A stretch of DNA of 64,000 nucleotides from the NCBI GenBank assembly GCA_964409245.1, contig CAYPCQ010000014.1, forward strand, positions 32,284 to 96,283. Reading direction: 5' to 3'. A program made the position numbers and the translations under genes. Below the pieces are notes generated by a model. That model ran no database searches. It was given only the letters and a program-made list of their open reading frames with translations, and had not been told where the DNA came from. This document shows positions 1 to 10,201 of the stretch, piece by piece. Position 1 is the first letter of the stretch, and every line of letters begins with the position of its first letter. Source of the stretch: CAIMWS01 sp964409245 (lineage in GTDB: Bacteria > Verrucomicrobiota > Verrucomicrobiia > Limisphaerales > UBA1319).

Positions 1-3000
1 TTGGCAATGGTGACCCAGCCCGCCAGGTTATCGGAGGCTTGAATCAAATAGACATGGTCCGGCTGCCCAGTGAGGCGAAACTGGAACTGGCCTTGGGCAT
101 TCTTGCGCAAAGCGGTCAATTTAGGCGCCGTGGTTGCCAGTGGAATGATATGAACCCGCACATTCGCCAGCCCCCAGCTTTCTTCCGTGGGATTGGGGTG
201 CAAGCCGCTGGCCGCAAAATTCAAAACCAGCGTGGACGCGGAATGGATGAAGGTGTAGCTCTGTTTGTAAACTGAATCCATCACGTCGCCCCCGGGCAAT
301 TTGAAGCCCAAGGTGTTGGTTTCCGCGGCCCCGGTGAAGGCTGGATAATCGTTGGCGGGCCAGATCCCCGGAAAGGCTTGGCCGTAGTTGGTGCTGTTGG
401 CGGGCAGATTATTGAACGTCGAATTGATCAGTTTCAATCCGCCACCCACATTCACCTCGAAGCGGTCAGGCCCGTCATTGGTGTTGTTGCCATCCCAGGA
501 GCCGAGCACAAATAAATCATACGCCACCGTGACGGCCGAATGCGGCGGTATCTGGCTCAGGGTCAGGGTGAGGTTCGTATTGCCAAAGCTTCCCAGGTAA
601 GCCCGGTTCCCATAGGGGGTTATGGCCACGTTGGTCTGGGACCACTCGGTCCCCGCCCCATTCTGGAAGTTATTGCTGTAAATTTGCTGCCCGGTGTTGA
701 CTTGTCCCGAAGGGGTCACCGTCAAATCATACAGAATGGGTGATGCCTCCCCAATGGTCACCTGGAACGTGGCATCCACTTGCAGATACTTGCCCGCAGG
801 GGTCGAAGCCAGGGACTGGCCCTTCACGGCATTTTCCCATGGCGACCAAATCACTTGGTCATTGGAACTGCGCACACGCACCTTGATCGAAGTGCCAGCC
901 GGTTCCGAACTGGTCCAGCTAACCAAACCCCATGGCGTATCGGCCACTTTGGCATTATGGATGACCATCCAGCGTCCGAATTTCGTGGTGGCGGTGCGGG
1001 AAATGATGCCGGTCATGTCGCTGTAACCGTAATGATACCCGTTGGGGATCTGTTTGGAGATGTCAATCGTATCAGTGGCGGGATCGATGCGCTTGATGTA
1101 TTCATCCCCATTGTTCACGACCCAGACCTTGCCATCTGCATCCACCGAAACGCCAGTGGGTGTGTTGCCAACCGGGATCTGCTTCTTCAGCACGCCGTCA
1201 TTGGACCATCGCGCCACCGTGCCGGGCGCGGAATTTGCCACCCACACATCGCCATCGTCAGTCACCGCCATACCGCGGGACTCATTGATGCCGTCCCGGG
1301 TCCAATCCAAGGTGCGCGTGAGTACGTTGAAGCGCGAAAGCTTCACGCTTTGCCAGCCGGAAATGAACAGGTGGTTGTTTTGGTCCAGAGTCAGGCCGTA
1401 AACTGTGTGGCCGATGCTGATGGTGTCGAAGCTGTCGTTGGCCGGGTCCAGCCACAGCACATGGTTGTTGCCAATTCCAGCTGACCACAGGATGCCGCTG
1501 GCATCAATCACCGCCCCGTAGGGGGTGTGGTTTTTGGATGAAACATCCACCGTCCGGAGAATCTGGCCGGAAGCCCCGGACACATAGTAATATTTTTTCG
1601 TGTTGTAGGTGCCCACCCAGACATTGGCGCGCGCATCCACGGCGATTGCCCGGGTATATGCCGAATCATTCCACGGCCCCTTATAGGCGCCGGGAACAAA
1701 GGTTCCCTCCTGTCCGGCGATGAAAACCACCTCGTAAAGCACGCATTCATCCTTGCCCCACGGCAGCATTTCCGAGGCGCTGATCACCCCATCCCCATTG
1801 AGATCCTGGGAGGTTTCGATGATGCCATTGCCGTTGCGATCCTCGTATTGGCCATTTTCGTACAAACCGATTTTGGTGGCGGTGCTGGCGGTGCGGTTGA
1901 TGATCCAGCAGTTGCCTTGCTGATCGACCGTCGTTCGCGATGGGCTGCCGCCCGCCGGACAAGTGATGTAGCGGCCCAGTTCCCGCCCGGTGCGGGTATC
2001 CACCTTGGACACCGTGCCATCGTTGGAATTAGGCACCCAAATGAATGGCAGGGTAACCGCCTGTTTCGAAAGCTGTAGTTGATCGTGGACCGTCTGGTAT
2101 TCCACGCCCACCAAAGTGGCGTTGCCATCGGCGTCGAAGTCGGCGTCGATGGTATAGGTGCGTCCTTGGGGTGTCGTGCTCGAAGCGGCCATCAGGGTAA
2201 CCGCCTTCACAGCATCCACTTTGCTGGCATCCGCCACGGAGGTGGCGGTCACCAATACTCCAGATTGCGATCCCGCGGTGGCCTGGATATCGGCGTTCAC
2301 CTCGATCCGGAACTCGGTGGAGGCCCCCAATTGCTGGGTGGTATTGGTCCAGCCCGATCCCACCACCCAATCGGTCACCTCGTTGGTGCTGGTGAGCGAA
2401 TCGAAAAACCGCACAGTCCAAGGCCGGCTGGGAACCAAGCTTTGAATAATGTATTGGTCGGCAATATTCCCCCGGTTGCTGATTCGAAGATAATAAACTG
2501 CTTTGTAACCAGGCTCAATTTCCCGTGATCGCACCTGCCCCGCGGCATCGCGGTTGATGATGTTCTCACCAGTGTAATGAATATCGTTGTTGCGGCTGAT
2601 CATCAGGTCCACCCCGGTCTTGGGCTGGTTGACCGTCCAAGTGCGCACGGTGTCGCGCCGGGTCGGTTCACCCGTGGATATGAACGAAAGCAATACTTCG
2701 TTGGTAGTCCCGCCGACCACACCAAAACCGGGCGTCACCTCCACCCGCATTTCCCGCGCCTGGCCGGGTGCCAGGTTGGTCCAGAGGTAGGTTCCCTGGA
2801 TGACTGCGGCGGTGATTTCGCTGCTTCCAGCCAGGGAATCGAAATATTTCACCGTCCAGCCCGCCTTTCCAAGGCCGCCAGCCACGCGGACATCGTCGGG
2901 AATGTTTCCTGAATAACTCAGCTTGAAATAATAAATGGCGGCGGTGCCGGCATCCACGGTCTGGAGTTTGGTTTGCGCCGCCAGCGAATCCGTGTCCGCG

Positions 3001-6000
3001 CCCGTATAGCCCGCCTCGCTGGGGTTTTTCAGCAACGCATCCACCAAGTGTTGCGCCAGCGGAGCGTTCTGCTCAAAGGCGCCGATATCCACCCGGGTGC
3101 CTTGCAGCCTGATCCGCCCATCCAAATCCATCCACGTGGGCTGAATCAGGCTCGCATCCCCCGCGTCCACGGCCGGCGATGCGCTGGCCAGCTGGTATTT
3201 CCCCGCCGCCGCGTCCAGGAACTTCGGATCCGCCTCAATGTCCGTCGCACCAGCAGCCACGCCCTGGTAATTGGCTTTCGTGTTGCCAAAAATGCAATTG
3301 TGATTGAGCGTCAGATCCCCGCCCTCCCGGGTGATGCCAGCGACCGTGTTGGAAACCAGGATATTGTTGGCGATCACCGGCTGGCCGGCGTAGCAGTAAA
3401 TGCCGCTGCCATCACTGTAGGCCAGGGTGTTGTTGACGATCTGCGGGGTTCCTCCGCCAAACATCATAATGGTGCTCCAGGCGTTGCTGTACATCAGCGA
3501 ATTATTCAGCCGGGCACTCGAGCTGTACAAAGTCACCGCGTGTGCCGCGCCCGATCTGACCACCAGGTCCGCCATTTCCGGGCTGCTGCTTTCCACGTAA
3601 ATCGAGGAGCGGCGATAAGCATTTTGAAGCCACCCCAGGTTGTCCATGCCGGCGAATTCAACCCGGCAAAAACGCAGCCGGGATGCGCCCGCTGCGGGCC
3701 CCAAATAAATGCCCCGCCAATCTCCAGGTGCAGGCGCCGCGTTCCGGCTGGTGAAAACAATGGGCAATTCGGAGGTGCCGGCAGCCATCAAGGTGCCTTG
3801 AATCCTCACCCCGGGGCCACCGCTGCGCACTTCCACCCCGGGTTCCATGGTCAGACTAACAGTCTCCGGCACCACCACCTCCCCGCCTAGCAAGTAGGGG
3901 AAATTGGTTCCTGGATTGGACCAAGCCCCGCTCAGGCCGAAACTGCCGCCCGGCACATAGATACCCCCCTGCCCGGTTCCTTCCTGCCGGTTGTTCTTCA
4001 TCTCCGGGAATGTGTTCACGGAATCGAGCACCACTGGATAGCCGCTGGCACTGAAGTTATTGAAGTAATTCCCTTCCAGCCGGGCATGGGATTGAAACAT
4101 TTCAATCCCATGCGCTGAGCTGTCAGCGATGGTGCATTGTTCAAAGGCCGGGGAACACTGGTCTATGTAAACCGTCACATAACGGTAACCGTTATTGATA
4201 TAGCCGAGATTGTCGCGCCCGGCGTAGCGGAAAGCGCAATTCTTGAATGCGGAATCCCCGGCCGCCGGGGAAAGGTAAATGCCTTTCCAGTCGCCTGCAG
4301 CAGCCACTGTATTGGTGGTATCGCCGTTGGAGTCGCCGCCCACGGCATCATCTTTGGCCGAGGTGAAATGGATCTGGCCCGCTGATCCGTCAGCCTGAAG
4401 TGTTCCCTGGATGTAAAGCGCGGCGCCTTGGAACTTGAGGGTGGTATTCGGTTCCACGATCAGGACTGCGCCGGCTCCAACCGTCAAATCCGAGGTCACC
4501 ACGTAGGGCGCGTTGGTCTGCCAATTCTTATAAACACCGCTGGCTCCCAAGGTGCCCCCCCAGATTTGAATGCCTGAATATTTATTGGTAACAAAAAGAA
4601 TGGCCGTGGGGTCCGGCAGCGATGAGCCATCCGTGCCCACGGTGTAATATCCGTTGCCCCCGTAGCCATTGCCCGCAAACAAAGCCCGCGTGATCACCGG
4701 CCGGCTGCCGGCTTCCGCCTTCAGCCCGTGGCCACCGCACTCCCGGACGGTAAAATCATTGATCCACGCTTGTGAATTATACAGTTCCAATCCATTCCAT
4801 AGGCTGCTGAAGATAGTGACATGATCCAGGCTGGGGCTGGAACCATTCAGGTAAACGGTGGTATAGCGGTAAGCGTTGTTGAACCAGCCCAGGTTGTCGC
4901 GCCCAGCATAGGCCAGGTTGACATAGGCCAGCCTGGAGCTGCCAGCCGCGGGGCCAAAATAAAGGCCCACCCAATCGCCCGCCGCTGGGCTTTCCTGGCG
5001 GCTGGTGAAAGTGATTGGCAAAGCGGCGGTTCCCACCGCCTCCAAGGTGCCATTCACATAGATCCGGCGCCCAGCCGATTTGATCGTGGCGCCCGGCTCG
5101 ATCCGCCAGGTGGCGCCCTCGTCCACCGTGAGGTCGCTGTCCAGGAAATACGGGAAATTCGTGCCCGGATTCTGCAGGGTTACCGGGGTCGAAATCCTGC
5201 CGCCCGGCAGCGAAATGCCCGGTACACCAGTGCCCGCAAACGTGTTCAGGGATTGCTGTAATTGGCAGTCGCTAGTGTCGCACACCATGGCGTATCCCCC
5301 GGGACCGAAATTGGCGAATTGACAGTTGCGCACCACCGCCGCGCTGGCCCAGAACTCGAGCCCATGCACGGCGCTGTCGGAGATGACACATTGGGTAAAC
5401 GTGGGCGAACAGCCATCCGCGTAAACCGTGACCCGCCGGTAGCCGTTGTGGATCCAACCCAGGGTGTTCCCTCCAGCATAGCGCAAAATGCAGTTGTTAA
5501 AAACCGACGTTCCCGCCGCCGGCGCGAGATAAATGCCCTTCCAATTGCCTGCTTCAGCCACGGTATTGGTGCCATCGCCGTTGGAGTCGCCGCCCGCCGC
5601 ATCGTCCAGCCAGGAGGTGAACACTATTTTGCCTGGATTGCCATTAGCCTGCAGGCTTCCGTTCACCCACAATAGTGTGTTTTGGAATTTAACCGTGGTT
5701 CCCTGCTCAATGGTCAAAGTGGACCCTTCAGTCACCGTTAAATTGCCGGTGAGCACATAGGGCACAGTGGGGCTCCAATTTTTCCATATTCCTGAAGCGG
5801 TCAGCGAACCGCCGCCCACCTCAATCCCCTGCATCTGGTTCGTGGCGAAGGTGGTGCCGGAAATTTCCGGCACGGAGGAACCATCATGATAGACTGTATA
5901 ACGCCCCTTGGCGCCGTTGCCAATGAAGGATGCCGTGCTGATCGACGGCCGGCTTTCTGTTTGCGCCACCAAAGCGTAGCCGCCGCAATTTTCCAAACTG

Positions 6001-8381
6001 AGGTTTTGGATGCTCGATTTGCACGCCCACAACTCCAAACCGTTCCACAGGCTTTGGGAAATCGTCAAATGGTCGATCACCGGGCTGCAGCTATCCACGT
6101 GCATCGCCGCCAGCCGGTAGGTGCTGTGAATCCAGCCCAGGTTGTCCTGGCCACCAAATTCCACTTTCACAAAACTGAGCTTGGAGCGGCCTGCCAGGGG
6201 CCCCAAATAAAGGCCCCGCCAGTCGCCCGGGGCGGGCGACGGCTTGCTGCTGGTGAACACGATGGGCTTGGCCGCTGTTCCCACCGCTTGCAGGGTTCCA
6301 TATACCAGCCACCGCGTATTGGAGGTTTTCAAGGTGTTCCCCGCATCCAAATCCAGTTCTGCATTCTCGGCCACAGTCAAATCGCCGCCTATATAATAGG
6401 GGAAATTAAGTCCGGGCTGATTCCAAGTGTTGGTTTCATTCAAGATTCCTCCCGGAACATAGATACCGGGCCAGCCAGGGCCACTGGCGGTATTGCCGCC
6501 GGTAACGGGAAAAACCGCCAGCGAATCGAAAACCATGGCGTAATAGCCATCGGCTATATCCAGGAACTGATTATTCACGATGCGCGCCGGGCTGTTCATA
6601 AGCTCGATGCCGTGCGCGCCGCTATTGGCAATGATGGAGTTGGTGACGGTCACAAAGGACCGGTCCACATAAACCGTGGTCATGCGGTAGCCACCGTTTA
6701 TCCAGCCCATATTATCACGGCCGGCATAGCCCAAGTAACAGTTATTCAATAGTGAAGCTCCAGCGGTGGTTTCAAATTTGATCCCTTTCCAATTCCGTCC
6801 TGCCGGGGAGGTGGCTAGGCCATCGCCGTTGGAGTCGCCACCCAGCGCATCATCATACCAGGAGGTGAAGTTGATGCGGCCAGACGTTCCATCAGCCAGC
6901 AGTGTTCCGCCCACATACAACCCCGAATTCGCGAACTTGATGGTGGCGCCTTGCTCAATGGTTAAAGTGGCATCCTGGTTCACACCGATGTCTTTGGTCA
7001 CCACGTACGGAGCATTGGCAGCCCAGTTCTTCCACGTGCCGGACGCCGCCAGCGATCCGCCATCCACCTGGATTCCTTGCTGCTTGTTATCGGTAAAAGT
7101 GGCATTGGCAGGAGTGGGCAGCGAACCGGCCTCTGTGTAAACCGCATAATAGCCGCTATCGGCTTTTCCATTGCCCGTGAAATTCAGCGTGTTGAGGACG
7201 GGCCAGCTGCCGGCGGTGGCGACCATCGCACAACCACCGCAGTCTTGAATGGCCAGGTTGTTGAACGCGGCTTTGGATCCCATCATCTCCATGCCGTGGT
7301 AGCGGCTGTTCTGGATCGTCAAATGATCGAAGGTTGGGCTGCTGTAATCAAGGAACAGTGCTGTGTAGCGATAAGCTCCGCGGATCCAGCCCAGGTTGTC
7401 ACGGCCACCATAAGCCAAGGTGACGTAATGCAATTCCGAAGCACCCGCCTTTTCGCCGAAATACAGGCCGCGCCAATCTCCCGCTGCGGACGGAGTTTTG
7501 CGGCTCGTGAACAAAACCGGAGAACCAGCGGTTCCCAACGCCTTGAGCGTCCCGTAAACCACCACCCGCTGCCCCTCAGTCTTGAAAACGCAACCGGCGG
7601 CCACGTTCCACTCCACTCCCTCGTTCAAAGACAATTCACCATTAAGGAAATATGGGAAGCTATCGCCAGGCTTGGTCCAAGTGATATTAGCGGAAAGGCC
7701 GCCACCGGGAACCGCAATGCCCAATTCCCCAGCCCCCGAAGCTGTGTTGCCACCTAAGGTGGGGAAGGTGTTCACGTGATCGCACGCTATGGCATAATAG
7801 CCAGCTGGCACATTCTGGAAGGTATTGTTGAGGATCTGCCCGCCTCCAGGGCGCAAATTGATGCCGTGGCTCGCGGAATCGACAATGCTGCAGCCCACAA
7901 TATTGGCGGCGCACCCATCCAGGTAAAGCGCACACCGGCGGTAGGCGCCATTGATCCATCCCAAATTGTCACCGCCGGCCCCCTGCAATGTGCAGCCATG
8001 CAGCAGCGAGTCGCCGGAATCGGGCGAAAAGTAAATGCCCATCCAGTTGCCCGCCCCATTGATGGTGAAGGTGGCATTGGTGGCCTGTAGGTTGCCGTAT
8101 ACGTAAATCCGCTGGCCGGAGCTGATTTGGACGGTCACTCCGGGCTCCACGGTCAAAACATTGCCGGCATTGACGTTTACTTTAGCCTCTAAAACGTAGG
8201 GGCTATTGGCCGCAATCCAGTCTTGGGAATTAATGGAGACTTCACGGATTTCTCCGTTCGGTCCAACCCGGTTCACGTAGGTGATGGCGTGGGCTTGCGG
8301 AATTCCGCAGCCAATCCAAAAGACTACCGCCGCCAGACAGGCGAGCCACTGATATTTCCGGTGGAGAATGGGATTTTTCAT
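1..8381 (-). CDS. Giant secreted beta-helix / beta-propeller protein (partial, C-terminus off the left edge)
   Basis: The minus-strand frame opens with ATG at 8381 and stays open to the window edge, giving at least 2793 residues. The N-terminus (MKNPILHRKYQWLACLAAVV...PQAHA) is a clear Sec signal peptide. Residues about 40-1760 are parallel beta-helix: eight modules each contain a G-[DN]-W-x-G-[IL]-[YK] motif followed by a right-handed-helix stretch, with N-x-G-x-x-P-Y 'secretion-site' linkers. Residues about 1800-1980 hold two CARDB/NEW1-like beta domains. Residues about 2110-2440 form an NHL/Vgb-lyase-like beta-propeller (repeats of the type VDADGKVWVVNNGD and VDARANVWVGTYN). The last part visible resembles the short C-terminal beta domain seen in other genes here (YLIQASDNLAGW). 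No catalytic site is evident. I infer a cell-surface or exported adhesive/structural protein. The frame is certain; the function is not known. Confidence 0.9.
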   Translation of the reverse strand, partial: MKNPILHRKYQWLACLAAVVFWIGCGIPQAHAITYVNRVGPNGEIREVSINSQDWIAANSPYVLEAKVNVNAGNVLTVEPGVTVQISSGQRIYVYGNLQATNATFTINGAGNWMGIYFSPDSGDSLLHGCTLQGAGGDNLGWINGAYRRCALYLDGCAANIVGCSIVDSASHGINLRPGGGQILNNTFQNVPAGYYAIACDHVNTFPTLGGNTASGAGELGIAVPGGGLSANITWTKPGDSFPYFLNGELSLNEGVEWNVAAGCVFKTEGQRVVVYGTLKALGTAGSPVLFTSRKTPSAAGDWRGLYFGEKAGASELHYVTLAYGGRDNLGWIRGAYRYTALFLDYSSPTFDHLTIQNSRYHGMEMMGSKAAFNNLAIQDCGGCAMVATAGSWPVLNTLNFTGNGKADSGYYAVYTEAGSLPTPANATFTDNKQQGIQVDGGSLAASGTWKNWAANAPYVVTKDIGVNQDATLTIEQGATIKFANSGLYVGGTLLADGTSGRINFTSWYDDALGGDSNGDGLATSPAGRNWKGIKFETTAGASLLNNCYLGYAGRDNMGWINGGYRMTTVYVDRSFVTVTNSIIANSGAHGIELMNSPARIVNNQFLDIADGYYAMVFDSLAVFPVTGGNTASGPGWPGIYVPGGILNETNTWNQPGLNFPYYIGGDLTVAENAELDLDAGNTLKTSNTRWLVYGTLQAVGTAAKPIVFTSSKPSPAPGDWRGLYLGPLAGRSKLSFVKVEFGGQDNLGWIHSTYRLAAMHVDSCSPVIDHLTISQSLWNGLELWACKSSIQNLSLENCGGYALVAQTESRPSISTASFIGNGAKGRYTVYHDGSSVPEISGTTFATNQMQGIEVGGGSLTASGIWKNWSPTVPYVLTGNLTVTEGSTLTIEQGTTVKFQNTLLWVNGSLQANGNPGKIVFTSWLDDAAGGDSNGDGTNTVAEAGNWKGIYLAPAAGTSVFNNCILRYAGGNTLGWIHNGYRRVTVYADGCSPTFTQCVISDSAVHGLEFWASAAVVRNCQFANFGPGGYAMVCDTSDCQLQQSLNTFAGTGVPGISLPGGRISTPVTLQNPGTNFPYFLDSDLTVDEGATWRIEPGATIKSAGRRIYVNGTLEAVGTAALPITFTSRQESPAAGDWVGLYFGPAAGSSRLAYVNLAYAGRDNLGWFNNAYRYTTVYLNGSSPSLDHVTIFSSLWNGLELYNSQAWINDFTVRECGGHGLKAEAGSRPVITRALFAGNGYGGNGYYTVGTDGSSLPDPTAILFVTNKYSGIQIWGGTLGASGVYKNWQTNAPYVVTSDLTVGAGAVLIVEPNTTLKFQGAALYIQGTLQADGSAGQIHFTSAKDDAVGGDSNGDTTNTVAAAGDWKGIYLSPAAGDSAFKNCAFRYAGRDNLGYINNGYRYVTVYIDQCSPAFEQCTIADSSAHGIEMFQSHARLEGNYFNNFSASGYPVVLDSVNTFPEMKNNRQEGTGQGGIYVPGGSFGLSGAWSNPGTNFPYLLGGEVVVPETVSLTMEPGVEVRSGGPGVRIQGTLMAAGTSELPIVFTSRNAAPAPGDWRGIYLGPAAGASRLRFCRVEFAGMDNLGWLQNAYRRSSIYVESSSPEMADLVVRSGAAHAVTLYSSSARLNNSLMYSNAWSTIMMFGGGTPQIVNNTLAYSDGSGIYCYAGQPVIANNILVSNTVAGITREGGDLTLNHNCIFGNTKANYQGVAAGATDIEADPKFLDAAAGKYQLASASPAVDAGDASLIQPTWMDLDGRIRLQGTRVDIGAFEQNAPLAQHLVDALLKNPSEAGYTGADTDSLAAQTKLQTVDAGTAAIYYFKLSYSGNIPDDVRVAGGLGKAGWTVKYFDSLAGSSEITAAVIQGTYLWTNLAPGQAREMRVEVTPGFGVVGGTTNEVLLSFISTGEPTRRDTVRTWTVNQPKTGVDLMISRNNDIHYTGENIINRDAAGQVRSREIEPGYKAVYYLRISNRGNIADQYIIQSLVPSRPWTVRFFDSLTSTNEVTDWVVGSGWTNTTQQLGASTEFRIEVNADIQATAGSQSGVLVTATSVADASKVDAVKAVTLMAASSTTPQGRTYTIDADFDADGNATLVGVEYQTVHDQLQLSKQAVTLPFIWVPNSNDGTVSKVDTRTGRELGRYITCPAGGSPSRTTVDQQGNCWIINRTASTATKIGLYENGQYEDRNGNGIIETSQDLNGDGVISASEMLPWGKDECVLYEVVFIAGQEGTFVPGAYKGPWNDSAYTRAIAVDARANVWVGTYNTKKYYYVSGASGQILRTVDVSSKNHTPYGAVIDASGILWSAGIGNNHVLWLDPANDSFDTISIGHTVYGLTLDQNNHLFISGWQSVKLSRFNVLTRTLDWTRDGINESRGMAVTDDGDVWVANSAPGTVARWSNDGVLKKQIPVGNTPTGVSVDADGKVWVVNNGDEYIKRIDPATDTIDISKQIPNGYHYGYSDMTGIISRTATTKFGRWMVIHNAKVADTPWGLVSWTSSEPAGTSIKVRVRSSNDQVIWSPWENAVKGQSLASTPAGKYLQVDATFQVTIGEASPILYDLTVTPSGQVNTGQQIYSNNFQNGAGTEWSQTNVAITPYGNRAYLGSFGNTNLTLTLSQIPPHSAVTVAYDLFVLGSWDGNNTNDGPDRFEVNVGGGLKLINSTFNNLPANSTNYGQAFPGIWPANDYPAFTGAAETNTLGFKLPGGDVMDSVYKQSYTFIHSASTLVLNFAASGLHPNPTEESWGLANVRVHIIPLATTAPKLTALRKNAQGQFQFRLTGQPDHVYLIQASDNLAGWVTIA
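3700..8070 (-). repeat. About 1.25-kb super-repeat (4 copies, two modules each) in the beta-helix gene
   Basis: The G-[DN]-W-x-G motif recurs at about 8050, 7480, 6790, 6220, 5545, 4965, 4285 and 3715. Spacing alternates about 570 and about 680 bp, so the true unit is a pair of modules, about 417 residues, repeated four times. The longer interval carries an insert of the form DD-A-x-GGDSNGD that could bind calcium. This implies growth by duplication of module pairs. Confidence 0.75.
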
Positions 8382-8545
8382 AATTAGGGATTCAATTGCT
8401 TTACTTTACGTTTGTCAGCCAAGGAAGATCACCCTGTGAAGATGCTGCTTTCCAACCGCCATGGAGTGAGCATCCCGACCGTTTGTGCTCTGGCTTAAGC
8501 CATAACCCTATGTGTACAAACTGCATAAAGCTCTACCTCCCAATC

Positions 8546-8574
8546 ACTCTAGCAGAAAACAACCACTGAGGCAA
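8546..8574 (-). promoter_or_regulatory. Candidate sigma70 promoter for the beta-helix gene
   Basis: On the minus strand TTGCCT (8574-8569) and TAGAGT (8551-8546) are separated by exactly 17 bp. The predicted start near 8538 leaves a leader of about 157 nt before the ATG at 8381. Judged by eye only. The rest of the 8382-8734 spacer is AT-rich and shows no gene. Confidence 0.4.
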
Positions 8575-8734
8575 TTGGTTTTAATAAGCAATTATTGCCT
8601 TTATTAGATCCTTTTGGGGTCGAGTCAGTTCCAAGCGGGGAATCCGCCGATGATTCTTGGTAAAACCCAGACTCCGAACCAGGTTCCAACAACTCCTGAA
8701 AAATGCGCCGACTCGCGATGAGAATCAGCGTGGT

Positions 8735-9595
8735 TTAGCGCCGCGTGGGTGCCGACTTTTTAGATTTGCCTGGCTTGGCGGGCTTGCCTGTGGGAAGTGG
8801 CATGAGCAGTTGGCCCATATCGGGATTGATTAATGGTCCGAGTTGGTGAAAAGCCAGGGTTACATGCTTGGGATTATTGGCCGTTTCACCTAAATCTGAT
8901 GGTGAAAAATGCAGGGTAATCAACTCTTTGGATAATGAAAAGTTGAGGAACTTGGCATTCACCAAGGTTTTTACCCGGATAATATCCGTTTCAGTTAAAC
9001 CAGCTTCATTATTCTGACGGATCTCCTGGGCAACCAATTCAGCAACCGTGGGCAGTCCATCTGGCAAGATTACATCGCCCAAGGCCAGATTTTGGCGCCG
9101 GCGCACATCAAAATTGAATGACTGAATTTCCACGCTTCGATCCTGCGGTCCGGTAACCACGTGCGTTTCCAATGAGAAGCTGGCCATTTGGTCGGTGACG
9201 TAGTCCAAGGACAGGTGCATTTGGGCTGTCCAAGGCAGCACCGCCTTGCTCAAGGCTTCCTCATCGAGATTGGAGGCATCGTTGACGAATTCTGACCGGA
9301 TGCGTTCAACGTAGGTTTTAACTGATTGGTTTAAAGACTGAAACGGCGCATTGATGAATTCGGGATATTGCAGGCGGACTTCGTAGGTTTGGAAAACCTG
9401 GCCTTTGGTGTTGGCTTGGCTGCCGCGGCGTTCGATATTGCGAATACTGTAAAGAATGCGGGACTGGGTCGGAGGCAGGTTCCGTGCCACCGAATCCCGG
9501 TCACTTGGCCCCTGGCATCCTGCCAAAATAACAACCGCAACTGCAGTCAGAATGGTGCGCCAAACCACCGTGGACGCCAAAGGATTGTTCCTCAT
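8735..9595 (-). CDS. RsiV-like lipoprotein (DUF4163/DUF3298-type)
   Basis: A 286-aa protein. The first 27 residues are a lipoprotein signal with lipobox LAGC (Cys at about residue 27), so it should be lipid-anchored in the envelope. Residues about 60-110 (YPEFINAPFQSLNQSVKTYV) match the PdaC/DUF4163 pattern, and residues about 125-250 match the DUF3298/RsiV pattern, in which a Y-x-x-D-Q/S-F-x-T core precedes the conserved FNFD...LxLxDVI stretch. Family members include the anti-sigma-V factor RsiV (lysozyme sensor) and peptidoglycan deacetylase accessory domains. There is no adjacent ECF sigma gene, so a sensor role is only inferred. The tail is basic (K-P-G-K-S-K-K). It lies upstream of the beta-helix gene on the same strand, 353 bp away. 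Confidence 0.75.
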   Translation of the reverse strand: MRNNPLASTVVWRTILTAVAVVILAGCQGPSDRDSVARNLPPTQSRILYSIRNIERRGSQANTKGQVFQTYEVRLQYPEFINAPFQSLNQSVKTYVERIRSEFVNDASNLDEEALSKAVLPWTAQMHLSLDYVTDQMASFSLETHVVTGPQDRSVEIQSFNFDVRRRQNLALGDVILPDGLPTVAELVAQEIRQNNEAGLTETDIIRVKTLVNAKFLNFSLSKELITLHFSPSDLGETANNPKHVTLAFHQLGPLINPDMGQLLMPLPTGKPAKPGKSKKSAPTRR

Positions 9596-9711
9596 ACCGA
9601 AAACCTAAGACTAATTCGACTTCCAGGAAAGCACAATTTAATAGGCAAGACGCTGGAACCTGGAAAAAACGATCCCCGGTATCATCTGAGAAACTAACGT
9701 ACATCCAAACA

Positions 9712-9738
9712 GGGCATGCCGACTAAGCCGACATGCCC
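9712..9738 (-). terminator. Weak hairpin after the HU gene
   Basis: On the minus strand GGGCATG and CATGCCC enclose a further three pairs and a loop; the sequence after it (TGTTTGG) is only modestly T-rich. It sits 21 bp past the HU stop codon, so it may end that transcript. Low confidence because there is no real T-run. Confidence 0.35.
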
Positions 9739-9758
9739 AAATCTGACAAAGGAGATGT

Positions 9759-10034
9759 TTACTTCAAAATCGCATCCTTGGCGGCTTTGGCGATGCGAAA
9801 CTTCAAGGCCCGTTTGGCGGGAACTTGCAGCGTTTCACCGGTTTTGGGATTGCGAGCGGTCCGGGCGGCGCGATTAACCACCAGCAATTTGCCAATGCCG
9901 GGAACGATAAATTCATCTTGGGCATGCTCATACGCCAATTGCGCCAGGCATTCGAGCATCTGCTCGACCACTGTTTTAGTGACGCCCGTTTTAGCCGCAA
10001 TTTCGTCTGCGATTTGTGTTTTCGTAAATGACAT
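9759..10034 (-). CDS. HU-family nucleoid DNA-binding protein
   Basis: A 91-aa protein with the length and layout of HU/IHF. Helical N-terminal half MSFTKTQIADEIAAKTGVTK; the flexible DNA-binding arm reads RTARNPKTGETLQVPAKRA (about residues 56-76), including the intercalating-proline region in NPKTG; the C-terminal helix FRIAKAAKDAIL closes the fold. It binds and bends DNA as a dimer in the nucleoid. A good Shine-Dalgarno (GGAG, 5 nt before ATG) fixes the start. A 7-bp hairpin lies in the upstream leader (10062-10081). It differs from typical HU by a longer first helix pair and an LAQLAYEHAQ segment, so assignment to HU versus IHF subfamily is open. Confidence 0.93.
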   Translation of the reverse strand: MSFTKTQIADEIAAKTGVTKTVVEQMLECLAQLAYEHAQDEFIVPGIGKLLVVNRAARTARNPKTGETLQVPAKRALKFRIAKAAKDAILK

Positions 10035-10061
10035 ACAATCTCCAATGTTAATAAACTGTTC

Positions 10062-10081
10062 GCGGGTCCAATTCGACCCGC
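10062..10081 (-). other. Inverted repeat upstream of HU
   Basis: GCGGGTC and GACCCGC are perfect inverted copies with a 6-nt loop (CAATTC on the plus strand), 28 bp before the HU start. No T-run follows on either strand, so it is more likely an operator or 5'-leader hairpin than an intrinsic terminator. Confidence 0.45.
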
Positions 10082-10201
10082 AGCTAATATTGGAACGTCA
10101 AAGCAACCCGCGCAACGGGAAAATTCAGGTCCGAAAGACCTTGCCTGCGGTAATGCCGCCTTGGCGCGCTCAAATGGCCACCCGGCTGCGGCCAGCCTGG
10201 G

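Noticed and set aside
2973..3890. 305-codon plus-strand open frame
   Set aside because: Lies antisense to the beta-helix gene whose frame is continuous; translation has no fold-like pattern and is Arg/His/Ala-rich as GC-rich shadows are.
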